From: Candidatus Opimibacter skivensis
Lineage (GTDB): Bacteria > Bacteroidota > Bacteroidia > Chitinophagales > Saprospiraceae
Reading direction: 5' to 3'
Length of the DNA: 64,000 nucleotides
Assembly: GCA_016722045.1 (NCBI GenBank)
Contig: JADKGY010000006.1
Location: 434,001 to 498,000 of the forward strand
How positions within the stretch are numbered: position 1 is the first letter of the stretch; each line of letters starts with the position of its first letter. Positions 35,221 through 44,985 of this stretch are shown here, piece after piece. The notes under the pieces were generated by a model, which was not told the origin of the DNA, made no database searches, and saw only the letters and a program-made list of their open reading frames with translations. A program made the translations under genes and the position numbers.

Positions 35221-35303
35221 AAGGGAAAGCAGTATTCAGTATAAAAAATAAGAAGTGAAATTAATGGGAAAGCTTTGAGAAATTAAACATAAACCTATAA
35301 ACT

Positions 35304-35792
35304 TCATAAACCTATAAGCATTTTATCATCAGAAATCTCCATCCTCATCTCAATCATATGTTTTTTAAACCCGGCTTTTTCATAAGCCTTAATAGCGGAA
35401 AGATTATCATCATAGACTTCAAGACGCATTTCAGAAATTCCTCTATTTATTGTCCATTTTTTCAGCGCATCAAGAATAAGACTATTGACACCTTTGCCTC
35501 TATGTTCTTCCATGACGAACATAAAACCAAGATAAGCATATACACTATGCCTTAAATATGGTTTAGATTTTTGAATACGGGCATAGCCGGAAGCTATAAT
35601 TTCTTTATCAAGTTCTGCTACTACAATTTCAACATCAGGATCTGTGATCATCCCTGTGAGATCATAATAATTGATGGTTCCATTTCTTAATGTTTGATCA
35701 TACGGGCGTTCGGCATTGATGACACCTTGTTCAAATCGAAGAAGAGTATCAAGGTCCGCCGGTGTTGCTTTTCTAACGACAAGGTTGTGCAT
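35304..35792 (-). CDS. GNAT-family N-acetyltransferase
   Basis: A 162-residue acetyl-CoA-dependent transferase. The acetyl-CoA loop is seen in MFVMEEHRGKGVNSLILDALKKW (Q/RxxGxG/A-type), with the preceding strand YAYLGF and the late YDDNLSAIKAYEKAGFKKHMIEMRM, a classic GNAT finish. The substrate cannot be told from sequence. It stands alone on the minus strand, and short CATAAACCTATAAAC repeats follow its stop (35285-35320). Confidence 0.9.
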   Translation of the reverse strand: MHNLVVRKATPADLDTLLRFEQGVINAERPYDQTLRNGTINYYDLTGMITDPDVEIVVAELDKEIIASGYARIQKSKPYLRHSVYAYLGFMFVMEEHRGKGVNSLILDALKKWTINRGISEMRLEVYDDNLSAIKAYEKAGFKKHMIEMRMEISDDKMLIGL

Positions 35793-35906
35793 GGTTTGAT
35801 CTTTTATTTAAAAGTAATATTCAATATATGTCCGAATATTCCTCAATGTGCCTTTTCTATGCCTTTTGGGTCTTTTTAACGAAATTTGCCCACTTAGATA
35901 ACACAC

Positions 35907-37862
35907 GTGGCGAAAACAATAAAAAAACAGGAAAAAAAAGTGATGCCCGGCTCCTTTGCAGGTATTCCTCTGCATCGGATAGGGCCATTACTGGCGATAT
36001 TGGGGACCATACTCTACCTGCAGACTGTAAGCTTTGATTATACACAGGATGATGCGATTGTCATCAACGACAATATGTATACGACCAAAGGTGTAGATGG
36101 CATTGGCGGTCTGCTGAGTCATGATACCTTTTACGGTTATTTTAAAGATGCCAGCAAGACCCGCCTCGTCAGCGGAGGCCGCTACAGGCCATTGACCCCC
36201 ATCATGTTTGCTTTTGAATATGACATCGCGGGCAATCATCCCTGGTTCAGCCATCTCATCAGTGCCATTTGCTATGGTTTATTATGCTGGGTTCTGTTTG
36301 GCTTCCTGAGGGAACTCCTCACGCCAAGACTTTCTCCAACTATAGCGCTTCAGGTAGCGGTCATAGCGACACTCGTTTTTGCACTTCATCCTATTCACAC
36401 AGAAGTCGTAGGAAATATCAAGGGTCGTGATGAGATCATGGCCGCGATGGGATCTATCGGTGGATTGTGGCTTATGCTTCTGAGTATCAAAGAATCAAAG
36501 TTCTGGCCATATGCCGGTTTTGCAGCCGTTGTTTTCTTCCTGGGTTTATTGTCAAAAGAAAATGTCATCACGATGCTGGCCGTAGTCCCCCTGACACTAT
36601 GGTGGTATTCTAAAAACAAAACGATAAGTTGGGTCTCAGCCATGATACCGATCGTAGTGGCGTCAGGATTCTTTTTGCTATTGCGTGGAAGCATGACAGG
36701 CTGGAATAAAGGGGAGACACCAAAGGAGCTCATGAACAACCCGTTTCTGAAAATAGAAAACAACGTGTATGTTCCATTTTCATTTGGTGAGAAAACGGCT
36801 ACGATCACGTATACCATGGGGAAATATGTACAACTCCTCTTATTTCCATATCCATTAACACATGATTATTATCCACGTCATATTGAAATACAGGACTGGG
36901 GGAAACCGCTTGTGCTCTTATCGCTTTTAATGTGGCTCGCATTATTTTGGATAGTGATCAAAGGATGGAAGACAAGATCATGGTGGGCCTATGGAATTCT
37001 ATTTTATGTTTTCACAATGTCCATTACGTCCAATCTTGTATTCCCGGTAGGAACAAATATGTCTGAGCGATTTGCTTTCCTTCCATCAGTGGGTTTTGCC
37101 ATCATAGTTGGATTAGGTTTGTCTATGTTGTTGGATTCCAAATATCGAAAGATGGGAATTGTATTAGCCACGATAGTACTTGTAGCTTATGGAGGATGGA
37201 CTGCCGCCCGAAGCAGGGTATGGAAGGACAATCACACTTTGTTCACAACAGATATTAAAACTTCAGCCCGGAGTGCAAAACTTCTGAATGCTGTAGGAGG
37301 CGACCTCGTGACCCTGTCAGAATCTGAAAAAAATGAGGATGTAAAACGAAAAGAACTCACCGATGCCCAGATGTATCTCAACAGGGCTCTCGAGATACAT
37401 CCCAACTATAAGCTGAGTTACCTGTTACTTGGCAATTCGTATTATCACCTCGGGGATTTTGACAAAGCTATCACCTATTACAGACAGGTCCTCAAGATTG
37501 ATCCCGATTATACTGAAGGAAAGCGGAATCTGGGCGTGGCTTTGCGGGATGAAGGGAAGAATCAGGGTGAAAAACTGAATAATCTTACGGGCGCTATTTC
37601 GTTATTAGAAGAAGCTTTAAGCTACTTACCAGATGATTTCACGACATATCACCTTCTGGGCGTGGCCTATGGCCAAAAAGGGGAAACCATGAAAGCCATT
37701 ACCTTTTTCAAAAAGGAGATAGAATTGGCCCCTAAAAATGCAGCTGCTTATTTCAACCTCGGGATCGCATACCAGCATGCCGGTGATGAAGCAAATGCAA
37801 AAATAAGTTTTGACAAAGCAAAAGAGATTGATCCGAATCTGCCGCAGTTGAAAGGAAAGTAG
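35907..37862 (+). CDS. TMTC-like multi-pass membrane protein with C-terminal TPR repeats
   Basis: A 651-residue protein. About ten transmembrane segments occupy residues ~20-440, with an early acidic loop (FDYTQDDAIVINDN) and HPIHTEVVGNIKGRDEIMAA. Both are typical of the DUF1736/O-mannosyltransferase TMTC-like family. The last ~200 residues hold TPR units (NYKLSYLLLGNSYYHLGDFDKAITYYRQVLKIDPDY; AAAYFNLGIAYQHAGDEANAKISFDKAKEIDP). It probably transfers sugar from a lipid carrier to exported proteins, which is an inference. Start is GTG; an ATG 12 codons on is possible. Confidence 0.85.
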   Translation: MAKTIKKQEKKVMPGSFAGIPLHRIGPLLAILGTILYLQTVSFDYTQDDAIVINDNMYTTKGVDGIGGLLSHDTFYGYFKDASKTRLVSGGRYRPLTPIMFAFEYDIAGNHPWFSHLISAICYGLLCWVLFGFLRELLTPRLSPTIALQVAVIATLVFALHPIHTEVVGNIKGRDEIMAAMGSIGGLWLMLLSIKESKFWPYAGFAAVVFFLGLLSKENVITMLAVVPLTLWWYSKNKTISWVSAMIPIVVASGFFLLLRGSMTGWNKGETPKELMNNPFLKIENNVYVPFSFGEKTATITYTMGKYVQLLLFPYPLTHDYYPRHIEIQDWGKPLVLLSLLMWLALFWIVIKGWKTRSWWAYGILFYVFTMSITSNLVFPVGTNMSERFAFLPSVGFAIIVGLGLSMLLDSKYRKMGIVLATIVLVAYGGWTAARSRVWKDNHTLFTTDIKTSARSAKLLNAVGGDLVTLSESEKNEDVKRKELTDAQMYLNRALEIHPNYKLSYLLLGNSYYHLGDFDKAITYYRQVLKIDPDYTEGKRNLGVALRDEGKNQGEKLNNLTGAISLLEEALSYLPDDFTTYHLLGVAYGQKGETMKAITFFKKEIELAPKNAAAYFNLGIAYQHAGDEANAKISFDKAKEIDPNLPQLKGK

Positions 37863-38165
37863 AAAAGGCGGAGGCGGAGGCGAAGGCGAAGGATGAGACG
37901 AAGGCAAAGGCTAAGGCGAAGGACGAGTAACAAGTAACGAGTAACGAGTAACGAATAACGAATAACGAGTAACGAATATCAAGCGCAGCGATGATACCAC
38001 CATACGAAGTCATGGTGTAGGAACGAATAACGAATTTTAACAACTCCCCTTGATTGCTGAGCTGTACCAAATGGTTGAGTAAAGCAAGTCGAAGCATCAG
38101 GGGGCGGGGGGAGAAACGGGAATAACGAGTAACGAGTAACGAGTAACGAGTAACGAATATCAAGT
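37863..38165. repeat. Composite field of GGCGAAGG and GAGTAAC repeats
   Basis: GGCGGAGGCGAAGGCGAAGG units (37864-37925) give way to GAGTAACGAATAACGAATAACG units (37925-37980 and 38120-38160). Between them lies a single-copy part containing TTGCTGAGCTG...GTCGAAGCATCAGGGG (38052-38106), which has a relative at 55788-55840. No gene is visible in 37863-38204. Confidence 0.85.
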
Positions 38166-38204
38166 GACGGATGACCAAATGAATTAAGATATTTAATTGA
38201 GAAG

Positions 38205-41153
38205 ATGAAATTATTTTTTACGTGTGTACTATTTCTTATTTCTCTTTTCAGAGTTACTGAAGGGTATGGGCAATCTTTGGATGAAAGTATCTGGGTGGAT
38301 TCTGTATTCAGGACGCTTACGCTTGATGAAAAAATAGGTCAGCTTTTTATGATCAGGGCGCATTCGGACCTGGGTGAGGATCACATCGCTTCTGTAAAAT
38401 CACAAATCAAAAAATATAATGTCGGTGGACTTTGTTTTTTCCAGGGCACGCCTGAAAAACAAGCGACGCTCACTTCCGAATATCAAAAACTAAGCAAGAT
38501 ACCCATGTTGGTTTCGATGGATGCCGAGTGGGGATTGGGTATGCGGTTAAAAACAAAAGCATTATCCTTTCCGCATCAACTCATGCTGGGCGCTGTGCAG
38601 AATGTCGATAATATTGAAGCTATGGGGTTTGCTATTGGAAAGCAACTTGAAGCCCTTGGTGTGCAGGTTAGTTTTTCTCCTGTGGCTGATATCAACAATA
38701 ATGCACTGAATCCTGTAATCGGTGATCGTTCATTCGGAGAAGATAAGTACGATGTATCCAGCAGAGCTATTGCGTACATGAAAGGATTGAAAGCATCGGG
38801 TGTGATGGCTTCGGGGAAACATTTTCCAGGGCATGGTGACACGGATGTGGACTCACATTTTGATCTGCCAGTGATATCACATTCGATGGAGAGATTGAAA
38901 GATATAGAGCTCTATCCATTTCAACAACTCATCAATGCGGGCCTTCCCAGTATGATGGTAGCGCATCTTCATGTGCCTGCTATTGATTCTACACCACTGA
39001 TGTCCAGCACACTGAGTCGTCCAACGATCAATGATCTGCTCAAAAATGATATGGGCTTCAAAGGCCTTGTCTTCACGGATGGATTGGAAATGAAAGGGGT
39101 GACAAAAAACTATGATGCCGGCGAGGTGGCTACAATGGCTTTCAATGCTGGTAATGATATACTTCTTCTCTCCGAAAATATTGATCTTGCATTTACAATA
39201 TTGAAAAAAGGTTTTAAATCCGGAACGCTTAATATCAATCTGTTGAATGAAAAGGTCAGAAAAATTCTTGAAGCGAAATACAATCTGGGTTTAAATAAGC
39301 TGGTATTACCCACTGCCGAAGGAGCATCGGCTATGGCATTTGATCCTTATGCTGTCGGTGTTAAAGATCTGTTGATTGAAGAAGCGATCACTGTCGTTCA
39401 AAATAAACGGGCACTCATCCCAATGGTTAATCTGCAAGACCCAAAGATTGCAACGCTGGCTATCGGAAGTTCTCAACCTACAATGTTTCAAAACAGATTG
39501 GATTCGTATGTGAAGGCGAAACAATTTTTCGTTCCCTCTAATCTTAAAGACATCGATATTCCTTCACTACTCAAAGACCTTAAAGGGTTTTCACGTGTCA
39601 TCGTCAGCATTCATGCGTTGACCAATAAACCCGCTGATAATTTTGGATTGACCAAAGACATATTGCAGCTTGTGCAGAATCTCAATCGCCAACAGGAAAT
39701 CATCGTTGTCGTTTTTGGAAGTCCATATAGCCTTAAGTATTTTGAAAACATAGATCATCTGATTATGGCCTATGAGGATAATCCTGAGACAGAGGACATC
39801 ACAGCGCAGGGGCTGGTAGGTGTATATGGTTTTAAAGGAAAATTGCCCATCACAGCGAGTAATATTTTCCCGTTGCATCAGGGCTATACAACACCTTCTT
39901 TAAGCCGTCTTGGATTTAGTGTGCCTGAACGTGTGGGCATGAGTTCGGATAGTCTGAAAGCGATCAGTGATATCGTAGATCAGATGATCAAAGTACATGC
40001 TGCTCCGGGATGCCAGGTGCTTATTGCCAGAGAAGGAAGAATCATTTACGAAAAAGCATTTGGACAACATACGTACGAGCCGGATGATCCGGTCTACATG
40101 ACTGATCTCTATGATCTGGCTTCAGTGACAAAGGTGGCTGCGACGACGCTGAGTGTAATGAGATTATACCAGGAAGGAATCTTGTCGATACATAAAACAC
40201 TGGGTGATTATTTGCCATGGCTGAAGGGTAGTAATAAAGAACACATGTTAATTGATCGCGTGATGGCACATCATGCAGGTCTCCAGTCATGGATTCCTTT
40301 TTATGAATCGACTCTTCCTCAATACAGGTTACGCCATTCTTTACCCCAGGATATTTATTGTTCTGATCCGGATTCAAAATATTGTATCCCGGTGGCTCAG
40401 GATATGTACATGGAAGGCAATTACATCGACAGCATGCGTCAGCAGATTTATTCCAGCCCGCTTAACCAGGATGGACAATATGTGTATAGTGATCTTGGCT
40501 TCATCATGCTGGCTGAAATCATAAAGAGGGAAACCGGTGTGACGCTGGATCAATATGTTGATAGTGTCTTTTACAGGCCACTTGGCCTGGACAGGATTGG
40601 ATTTAAGCCATTGCACAGATTTAGTCCTGATGAAATCGTACCCTCAGAGTATGATGATTATTTTCGTTGCCAGGTAGTGCATGGCTATGTGCATGACATG
40701 ACGAGTGCTATGCTGGGAGGCGTGAGTGGACATGCAGGATTGTTTTCTAATGCTGAAGACCTGGCTGTACTGTTTCAGATGTTGATGAATAAAGGATATT
40801 ATGGTGGACAGCAATATCTTGATCCCTATGTGATCGATGTATTCACTTCACGGTATCAAAATTCAACACGCAGGGGCATTGGATTTGATATGAAAGAACT
40901 TGATCACACAAAGTCTCAATTGACATCAATGTATTCCTCACCTTCTACGTATGGTCACACCGGATTCACAGGTATATGTGTTTGGAATGATCCTCAATCG
41001 AAATTGGTCTACGTATTTCTTTCTAACAGGACATATCCATCCATGAATAATAAGCTGCTCAGCACTTATAATATCAGGGAGAGAATTCATAGCCGGGCTT
41101 ATAGGGCGATCGAAGGTTTTAAGGGATATATTCATGAGATGATACAGGGATGA
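38205..41153 (+). CDS. Glycoside hydrolase family 3 fused to a serine beta-lactamase-like hydrolase
   Basis: A 982-residue exported two-domain enzyme. The signal peptide ends near GYGQ. Residues ~30-370 are a NagZ-type GH3 domain with KHFPGHGDTDVDSHFDLP and the nucleophile Asp in FTDGLEMKGV, acting on N-acetylglucosamine linkages. A linker domain follows. Residues ~590-970 are a class C beta-lactamase/DD-peptidase fold with SxxK in LASVTKVAA and Tyr in YSDLGF. The likely role is peptidoglycan turnover in the periplasm. This fusion is known in Bacteroidota. The stop overlaps the next gene (ATGA). Confidence 0.92.
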   Translation: MKLFFTCVLFLISLFRVTEGYGQSLDESIWVDSVFRTLTLDEKIGQLFMIRAHSDLGEDHIASVKSQIKKYNVGGLCFFQGTPEKQATLTSEYQKLSKIPMLVSMDAEWGLGMRLKTKALSFPHQLMLGAVQNVDNIEAMGFAIGKQLEALGVQVSFSPVADINNNALNPVIGDRSFGEDKYDVSSRAIAYMKGLKASGVMASGKHFPGHGDTDVDSHFDLPVISHSMERLKDIELYPFQQLINAGLPSMMVAHLHVPAIDSTPLMSSTLSRPTINDLLKNDMGFKGLVFTDGLEMKGVTKNYDAGEVATMAFNAGNDILLLSENIDLAFTILKKGFKSGTLNINLLNEKVRKILEAKYNLGLNKLVLPTAEGASAMAFDPYAVGVKDLLIEEAITVVQNKRALIPMVNLQDPKIATLAIGSSQPTMFQNRLDSYVKAKQFFVPSNLKDIDIPSLLKDLKGFSRVIVSIHALTNKPADNFGLTKDILQLVQNLNRQQEIIVVVFGSPYSLKYFENIDHLIMAYEDNPETEDITAQGLVGVYGFKGKLPITASNIFPLHQGYTTPSLSRLGFSVPERVGMSSDSLKAISDIVDQMIKVHAAPGCQVLIAREGRIIYEKAFGQHTYEPDDPVYMTDLYDLASVTKVAATTLSVMRLYQEGILSIHKTLGDYLPWLKGSNKEHMLIDRVMAHHAGLQSWIPFYESTLPQYRLRHSLPQDIYCSDPDSKYCIPVAQDMYMEGNYIDSMRQQIYSSPLNQDGQYVYSDLGFIMLAEIIKRETGVTLDQYVDSVFYRPLGLDRIGFKPLHRFSPDEIVPSEYDDYFRCQVVHGYVHDMTSAMLGGVSGHAGLFSNAEDLAVLFQMLMNKGYYGGQQYLDPYVIDVFTSRYQNSTRRGIGFDMKELDHTKSQLTSMYSSPSTYGHTGFTGICVWNDPQSKLVYVFLSNRTYPSMNNKLLSTYNIRERIHSRAYRAIEGFKGYIHEMIQG

Positions 41154-42373
41154 GATTATCTTATACTCTGCTTATTGCATGGCGCTACATCCTGGGGAAA
41201 AAAAGTTTCCAGGCGATCAATGTCATTACGGCTATTTCTACGATTGGCATTGCGATAGGAGCGGCTGCATTATTACTGATTCTTTCTGTGTTTAATGGAT
41301 TTGAAGATTTGTTGAAAGGTCTTTACAATTCTATTTATACAGATCTCAAAGTGTATCCGGCCGAAGGGAAATTTTTTGTACCTGATTCGAGTGATTTGGC
41401 CACGATCAGATCCTGGCCTGAAATAAAAGATTTCAGTCTGACACTTGAAGAGACTGCTCTGCTGGATTATAAGGGCAATCAGGATATCTGTACATTGAAA
41501 GGAGTGGATGATCATTTCAAATCAGTGACGTCGATTGATAGTGTATTGCTTGACGGGGATTTTTTATTAAAACAGGGGCAAGTGCAATTGGCGATCATGG
41601 GAGCAGGAATAGCACAGCGATTAAATGTAGATCACCTGAATCCGTATGAGTCCTTAAAAATATATTTACCCAATCGTAAACAACATGGGCCATTGGACAA
41701 AGCATTTAAAGAGCAGGAAGCTTATCCTGTAGGGCGTTTTTCAATCAAGCAGGATTATGATTATCAATATGTATTTGTTTCGCTGGATTTTATACAGTCC
41801 CTGACGGATGCTCCGGGCGCTGTGTCCGGAATTGAAATCATGCTAACACCAGGGGCTGATAGTGAAAAAATTAAAACAAGGATAAAGGAATTAATACAGA
41901 CACCTGTACTGATCAAAAATAAAAATGAACAGAATGCGGCGTTCTTTCAACTGATGAATATTGAAAAATGGATATCGTATGCCGTAGTTTCATTGACGTT
42001 GATCATCGTATCGTTTAATCTGGTGAGTGCATTGTGGATGATCGTATTGGATAAACGGAAGGATATATCCATACTGCAATCTATGGGGTCTGCGCCTGGT
42101 GATGTACGTAAGATATTTTTCAGATCGGGGTGGCTGATATGTTTCATTGGCCTTGTGATAGGAATAATGCTGGCTGTCGTATTTTATTTATTGCAAAAGC
42201 ATTATGGGATCGTTCCGATTCCGGAGGGGTTTGTGGTGGACTCATATCCGATTCAGTTACGGTGGATTGATATACTGATTGTGGGCGTCACCGTTTTTAT
42301 CATTGGGTCGTTAGCTTCGTGGATGCCGGCGAGGAAGGCGTCGAAGATTGCGGCGTATGTACGAAAAGAATAG
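41150..42373 (+). CDS. LolC/E-type ABC transporter permease
   Basis: A 407-residue FtsX-family permease. It has one N-terminal membrane helix (residues ~20-45, AISTIGIAIGAAALLLILSVFNGF), a large periplasmic domain, and three C-terminal helices (WISYAVVSLTLIIVSFNLVSALWMIV; WLICFIGLVIGIMLAVVFYLL; WIDILIVGVTVFIIGSLAS). LDKRKDISILQSMGSAPGDVRKIF is the cytoplasmic coupling motif of LolC/LolE. It probably moves lipoproteins to the outer membrane. The ATPase is not adjacent. It is translationally coupled to the GH3 fusion gene. Confidence 0.9.
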   Translation: MRLSYTLLIAWRYILGKKSFQAINVITAISTIGIAIGAAALLLILSVFNGFEDLLKGLYNSIYTDLKVYPAEGKFFVPDSSDLATIRSWPEIKDFSLTLEETALLDYKGNQDICTLKGVDDHFKSVTSIDSVLLDGDFLLKQGQVQLAIMGAGIAQRLNVDHLNPYESLKIYLPNRKQHGPLDKAFKEQEAYPVGRFSIKQDYDYQYVFVSLDFIQSLTDAPGAVSGIEIMLTPGADSEKIKTRIKELIQTPVLIKNKNEQNAAFFQLMNIEKWISYAVVSLTLIIVSFNLVSALWMIVLDKRKDISILQSMGSAPGDVRKIFFRSGWLICFIGLVIGIMLAVVFYLLQKHYGIVPIPEGFVVDSYPIQLRWIDILIVGVTVFIIGSLASWMPARKASKIAAYVRKE

Positions 42374-42457
42374 CACTTTTGCCCCTAAATCCCCTAAAGG
42401 GGACTTTTGAACATTTTGAACGGATTTCTTATCATCACTTTTTAATAGATTAGCAAT

Positions 42458-42901
42458 ATGAGTCGATATTTTATACTACTGTTTTTATTCAGCATCATGC
42501 TTATCCATGTTTCATGTGGTGTGGATTGCAGTAAGGTGAATTGTGCAAGTCCGGGAGGCACGCTTACGTTCAAGGTTACTAAAGATGGAAAGAATGCACT
42601 GTTCGGAACTGATTCAATCTCGCATGATTCGATTAGACTTTTCGTCACGATCACTGATACCTCCTCTTATGATATTCCCATTCAGTATGATACGCTTACA
42701 GAGAGCATCAGATTGAACATGGATCAGGATGTAACGTATATCCTGAAAATTGATTCCCTACGAAATGATACATTTCAGGTATTCGCCGTTCCTGCAGGAA
42801 TGGATGATTGTTGTAAGCTTTATCAATTGAACAGTGCGACGAAAAATGGGCAAAATTTATGCGGGAATGGGTGTAATGAAACATTTGAAATACAACTCTG
42901 A
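42458..42901 (+). CDS. Cys-rich predicted lipoprotein, first of a tandem pair
   Basis: A 147-residue exported protein. The hydrophobic N-terminus ends in IHVSCGVDC (lipobox VSC). The mature part opens with Cys-rich DCSKVNCAS and ends CCKLYQLNSATKNGQNLCGNGCNETFEIQL. It shares layout with the next gene: KDGKNALFG versus KDGHNALFG, HDSIRLF versus RDSIRFF, NGQNLCGNGC versus NGQNICQDGC, and the QL end. Cys pairs suggest disulfides outside the cell. Function unknown. A CCCCTAAATCCCC repeat copy (42377-42410) lies before it. Confidence 0.75.
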   Translation: MSRYFILLFLFSIMLIHVSCGVDCSKVNCASPGGTLTFKVTKDGKNALFGTDSISHDSIRLFVTITDTSSYDIPIQYDTLTESIRLNMDQDVTYILKIDSLRNDTFQVFAVPAGMDDCCKLYQLNSATKNGQNLCGNGCNETFEIQL

Positions 42902-42931
42902 CAATATTTATTTTTTCTTAATTTGAGAATT

Positions 42932-43375
42932 ATGAAAAATCTATTATTATTAAAAATATTTTTCTTATTCGCTGTCATTTTACAGGTTTCATGTAAATGT
43001 CATTCGCATGATGAATGCCAACCAAATGGGGAATTCATTAAATTGAAATTGATGAAAGACGGTCATAATGCTTTATTTGGCCCAAGTGCCAGCCTTACTA
43101 GAGATTCTATTCGGTTTTTTATGCTGGAGAATATAGGCTATGATGAATTTATATCATACAATGACAGTACAAAAACGATGGATTTGCTTTTACTGAATAA
43201 ATTGGAATATATATTAAAAATAGGTACTACCATGGCAGATACAATTATTGGAACTACTGTAGTAATTGATACAGATGAATGTGGTTGTTCCACTTATAAA
43301 TTTACGAAGGTGGCTTTAAATGGCCAGAATATTTGCCAGGATGGGTGTGAAGAGATTATTGAGGTGCAGCTTTAA
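42932..43375 (+). CDS. Cys-rich predicted lipoprotein, second of a tandem pair
   Basis: A 147-residue paralogue of the gene before it. Lipobox QVSCKC follows the hydrophobic start MKNLLLLKIFFLFAVIL. The mature region keeps the landmark spacing (KLMKDGHNALFG, RDSIRFFMLE, LEYILKIGTT, CGCSTYKFTKVALNGQNICQDGCEEIIEVQL). The DNA is more AT-rich than that of the first copy, so the duplication is old. The ATG is preferred to a TTG three codons upstream. The two genes are 30 bases apart and likely cotranscribed. Confidence 0.75.
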   Translation: MKNLLLLKIFFLFAVILQVSCKCHSHDECQPNGEFIKLKLMKDGHNALFGPSASLTRDSIRFFMLENIGYDEFISYNDSTKTMDLLLLNKLEYILKIGTTMADTIIGTTVVIDTDECGCSTYKFTKVALNGQNICQDGCEEIIEVQL

Positions 43376-43398
43376 AATTTCTGCTTCTGCTTAATTAA

Positions 43399-44889
43399 TT
43401 AAACCCCTCTCTTCAGTTGTTTCACCAACGGTTTTTCAACTGTATAGATCAGAAATAAATATCCTGAGAAAAGAATAGTATTGACCAATAATATCACAAC
43501 CAGGTTTCCTTCATAAAATTGACGTAGCCATTCCATCGCAAAGTAAATAATAAGGGCTCCTGCAATCCATCCTATCATCTGCATAATCTTATAAGGGATC
43601 GGAAAATATTTCTGTCCCTGCAAATACGAAGTGACACACATAAACAAATAACAAATCAATGCTGCCCAGGCAGATCCTACTACCCCGAAATCAAATGTCT
43701 TGATCGCCAGGTAATTTAATCCAATGGTCAACACGCTACCGATCCCAGCAATTAAAGCGCCGTATAAAGTTTTATCAGCAAGCTTATACCAGGTAGAAAA
43801 ATTATAATAAATACCAAGTAGTAAATAAGATAGCAAAAGAATAGGGACCACACTCAATCCTTCCCGATAACTCTTCCCCAATAACAATTGTATCACATCG
43901 ATATAAGCAAGAATGCCCAGCATCATCACAGCTCCAATGATTGTAAAAGCAAGGGCAACATCCGCGTAGACCTGTCTTGCATCTTCTTTATGCTGATGTG
44001 CAAAGAAGAATGGTTCTGCTGCATAATTAAATGCCACTGTAAATAAATTGAGCAGAATGGCGACTGACGCTGCAGCTGCAAACACGCCCCCTTCTGTCAA
44101 ATTTTCCGTGACGGAATTAGGGAGCCAGTATTTCTGAAACGTAATGTAAGAGGACTGATTGATCACACCGGCAATACCTACGATTACCAGTGGCCATGCA
44201 TACGAAAGCATCCGCTTTAAAAAAGAAAAATCCCATTTGAAATCGGTCTTTTTCATCAGCGGCAATAGCAATGCCAGTGTCAGGCCACTTGCCAATAAAT
44301 TGCCAAGAAAAACAAAGTAGAGTTTATCTCCCATGGAAAATATACTCGCCCAAAAGCCTGATCCTTCAGCCAAACCGGGCAGGATCTCAAGAAAAAATAA
44401 TACAAAGCCGAGATTGAGCAATATAGAACCCAGTCGCAATGACAAAAACAACCATGGCCTGTTTTGCTGACGAAGACTTGCAAAAGGAACCGCACTCAGC
44501 ACATCAAAAAATAACACCCAGACCAGCATCACCAGATGTTTAGTCATCCCCGGATACTCCATGGAGTTGGCAATATTGAATTTGAATATCCACACAATAC
44601 CTACAAACAACCCTGCAAGACCTGTGAGGAAAGCCATCGACATTGTGGTCACTGATGCCCGATTTTCCTTTGCAAACCGGAAATACGTCGTCTCCATCCT
44701 GAAGGAAAGGATGATCAGGAATAACGCCATATAGAAATAAAGATCCTTGTATACCCCAAACAAATGCTTGTCCGGGCCTATAAAAACACGGGTCAGATAA
44801 ATGGTAAAAAAGATATAGTTCAATATCCTGTTGAGAATAGAACCTAAACCGTAGATGGCCGTCTCACCGGCTAGTTTGCGTAGTGTCAT
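43399..44889 (-). CDS. Oligosaccharide flippase (MATE/Wzx-type)
   Basis: A 496-residue inner-membrane protein with about 12-14 hydrophobic helices. The polysaccharide biosynthesis profile is seen in the start TLRKLAGETAIYGLGSILNRILNYIFFTIYLTRVF and in the paired-helix rhythm throughout (LSYAWPLVIVGIAGVINQSSYITFQKY, VVPILLLSYLLLGIYYNFSTWYKLADKT). It probably moves lipid-linked sugars across the membrane. No other polysaccharide gene sits beside it except the divergent GT39-type transferase, whose start is 96 bases away. Confidence 0.88.
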   Translation of the reverse strand: MTLRKLAGETAIYGLGSILNRILNYIFFTIYLTRVFIGPDKHLFGVYKDLYFYMALFLIILSFRMETTYFRFAKENRASVTTMSMAFLTGLAGLFVGIVWIFKFNIANSMEYPGMTKHLVMLVWVLFFDVLSAVPFASLRQQNRPWLFLSLRLGSILLNLGFVLFFLEILPGLAEGSGFWASIFSMGDKLYFVFLGNLLASGLTLALLLPLMKKTDFKWDFSFLKRMLSYAWPLVIVGIAGVINQSSYITFQKYWLPNSVTENLTEGGVFAAAASVAILLNLFTVAFNYAAEPFFFAHQHKEDARQVYADVALAFTIIGAVMMLGILAYIDVIQLLLGKSYREGLSVVPILLLSYLLLGIYYNFSTWYKLADKTLYGALIAGIGSVLTIGLNYLAIKTFDFGVVGSAWAALICYLFMCVTSYLQGQKYFPIPYKIMQMIGWIAGALIIYFAMEWLRQFYEGNLVVILLVNTILFSGYLFLIYTVEKPLVKQLKRGV

Positions 44890-44985
44890 CGATCTGGGTG
44901 TGAAAATAGAGGAGAAATCCGGAATTCTTTTTAATTGATTCTGCTAAACTTACCTTACACAGGTTTTAGACCTTCTATCTTCTAA

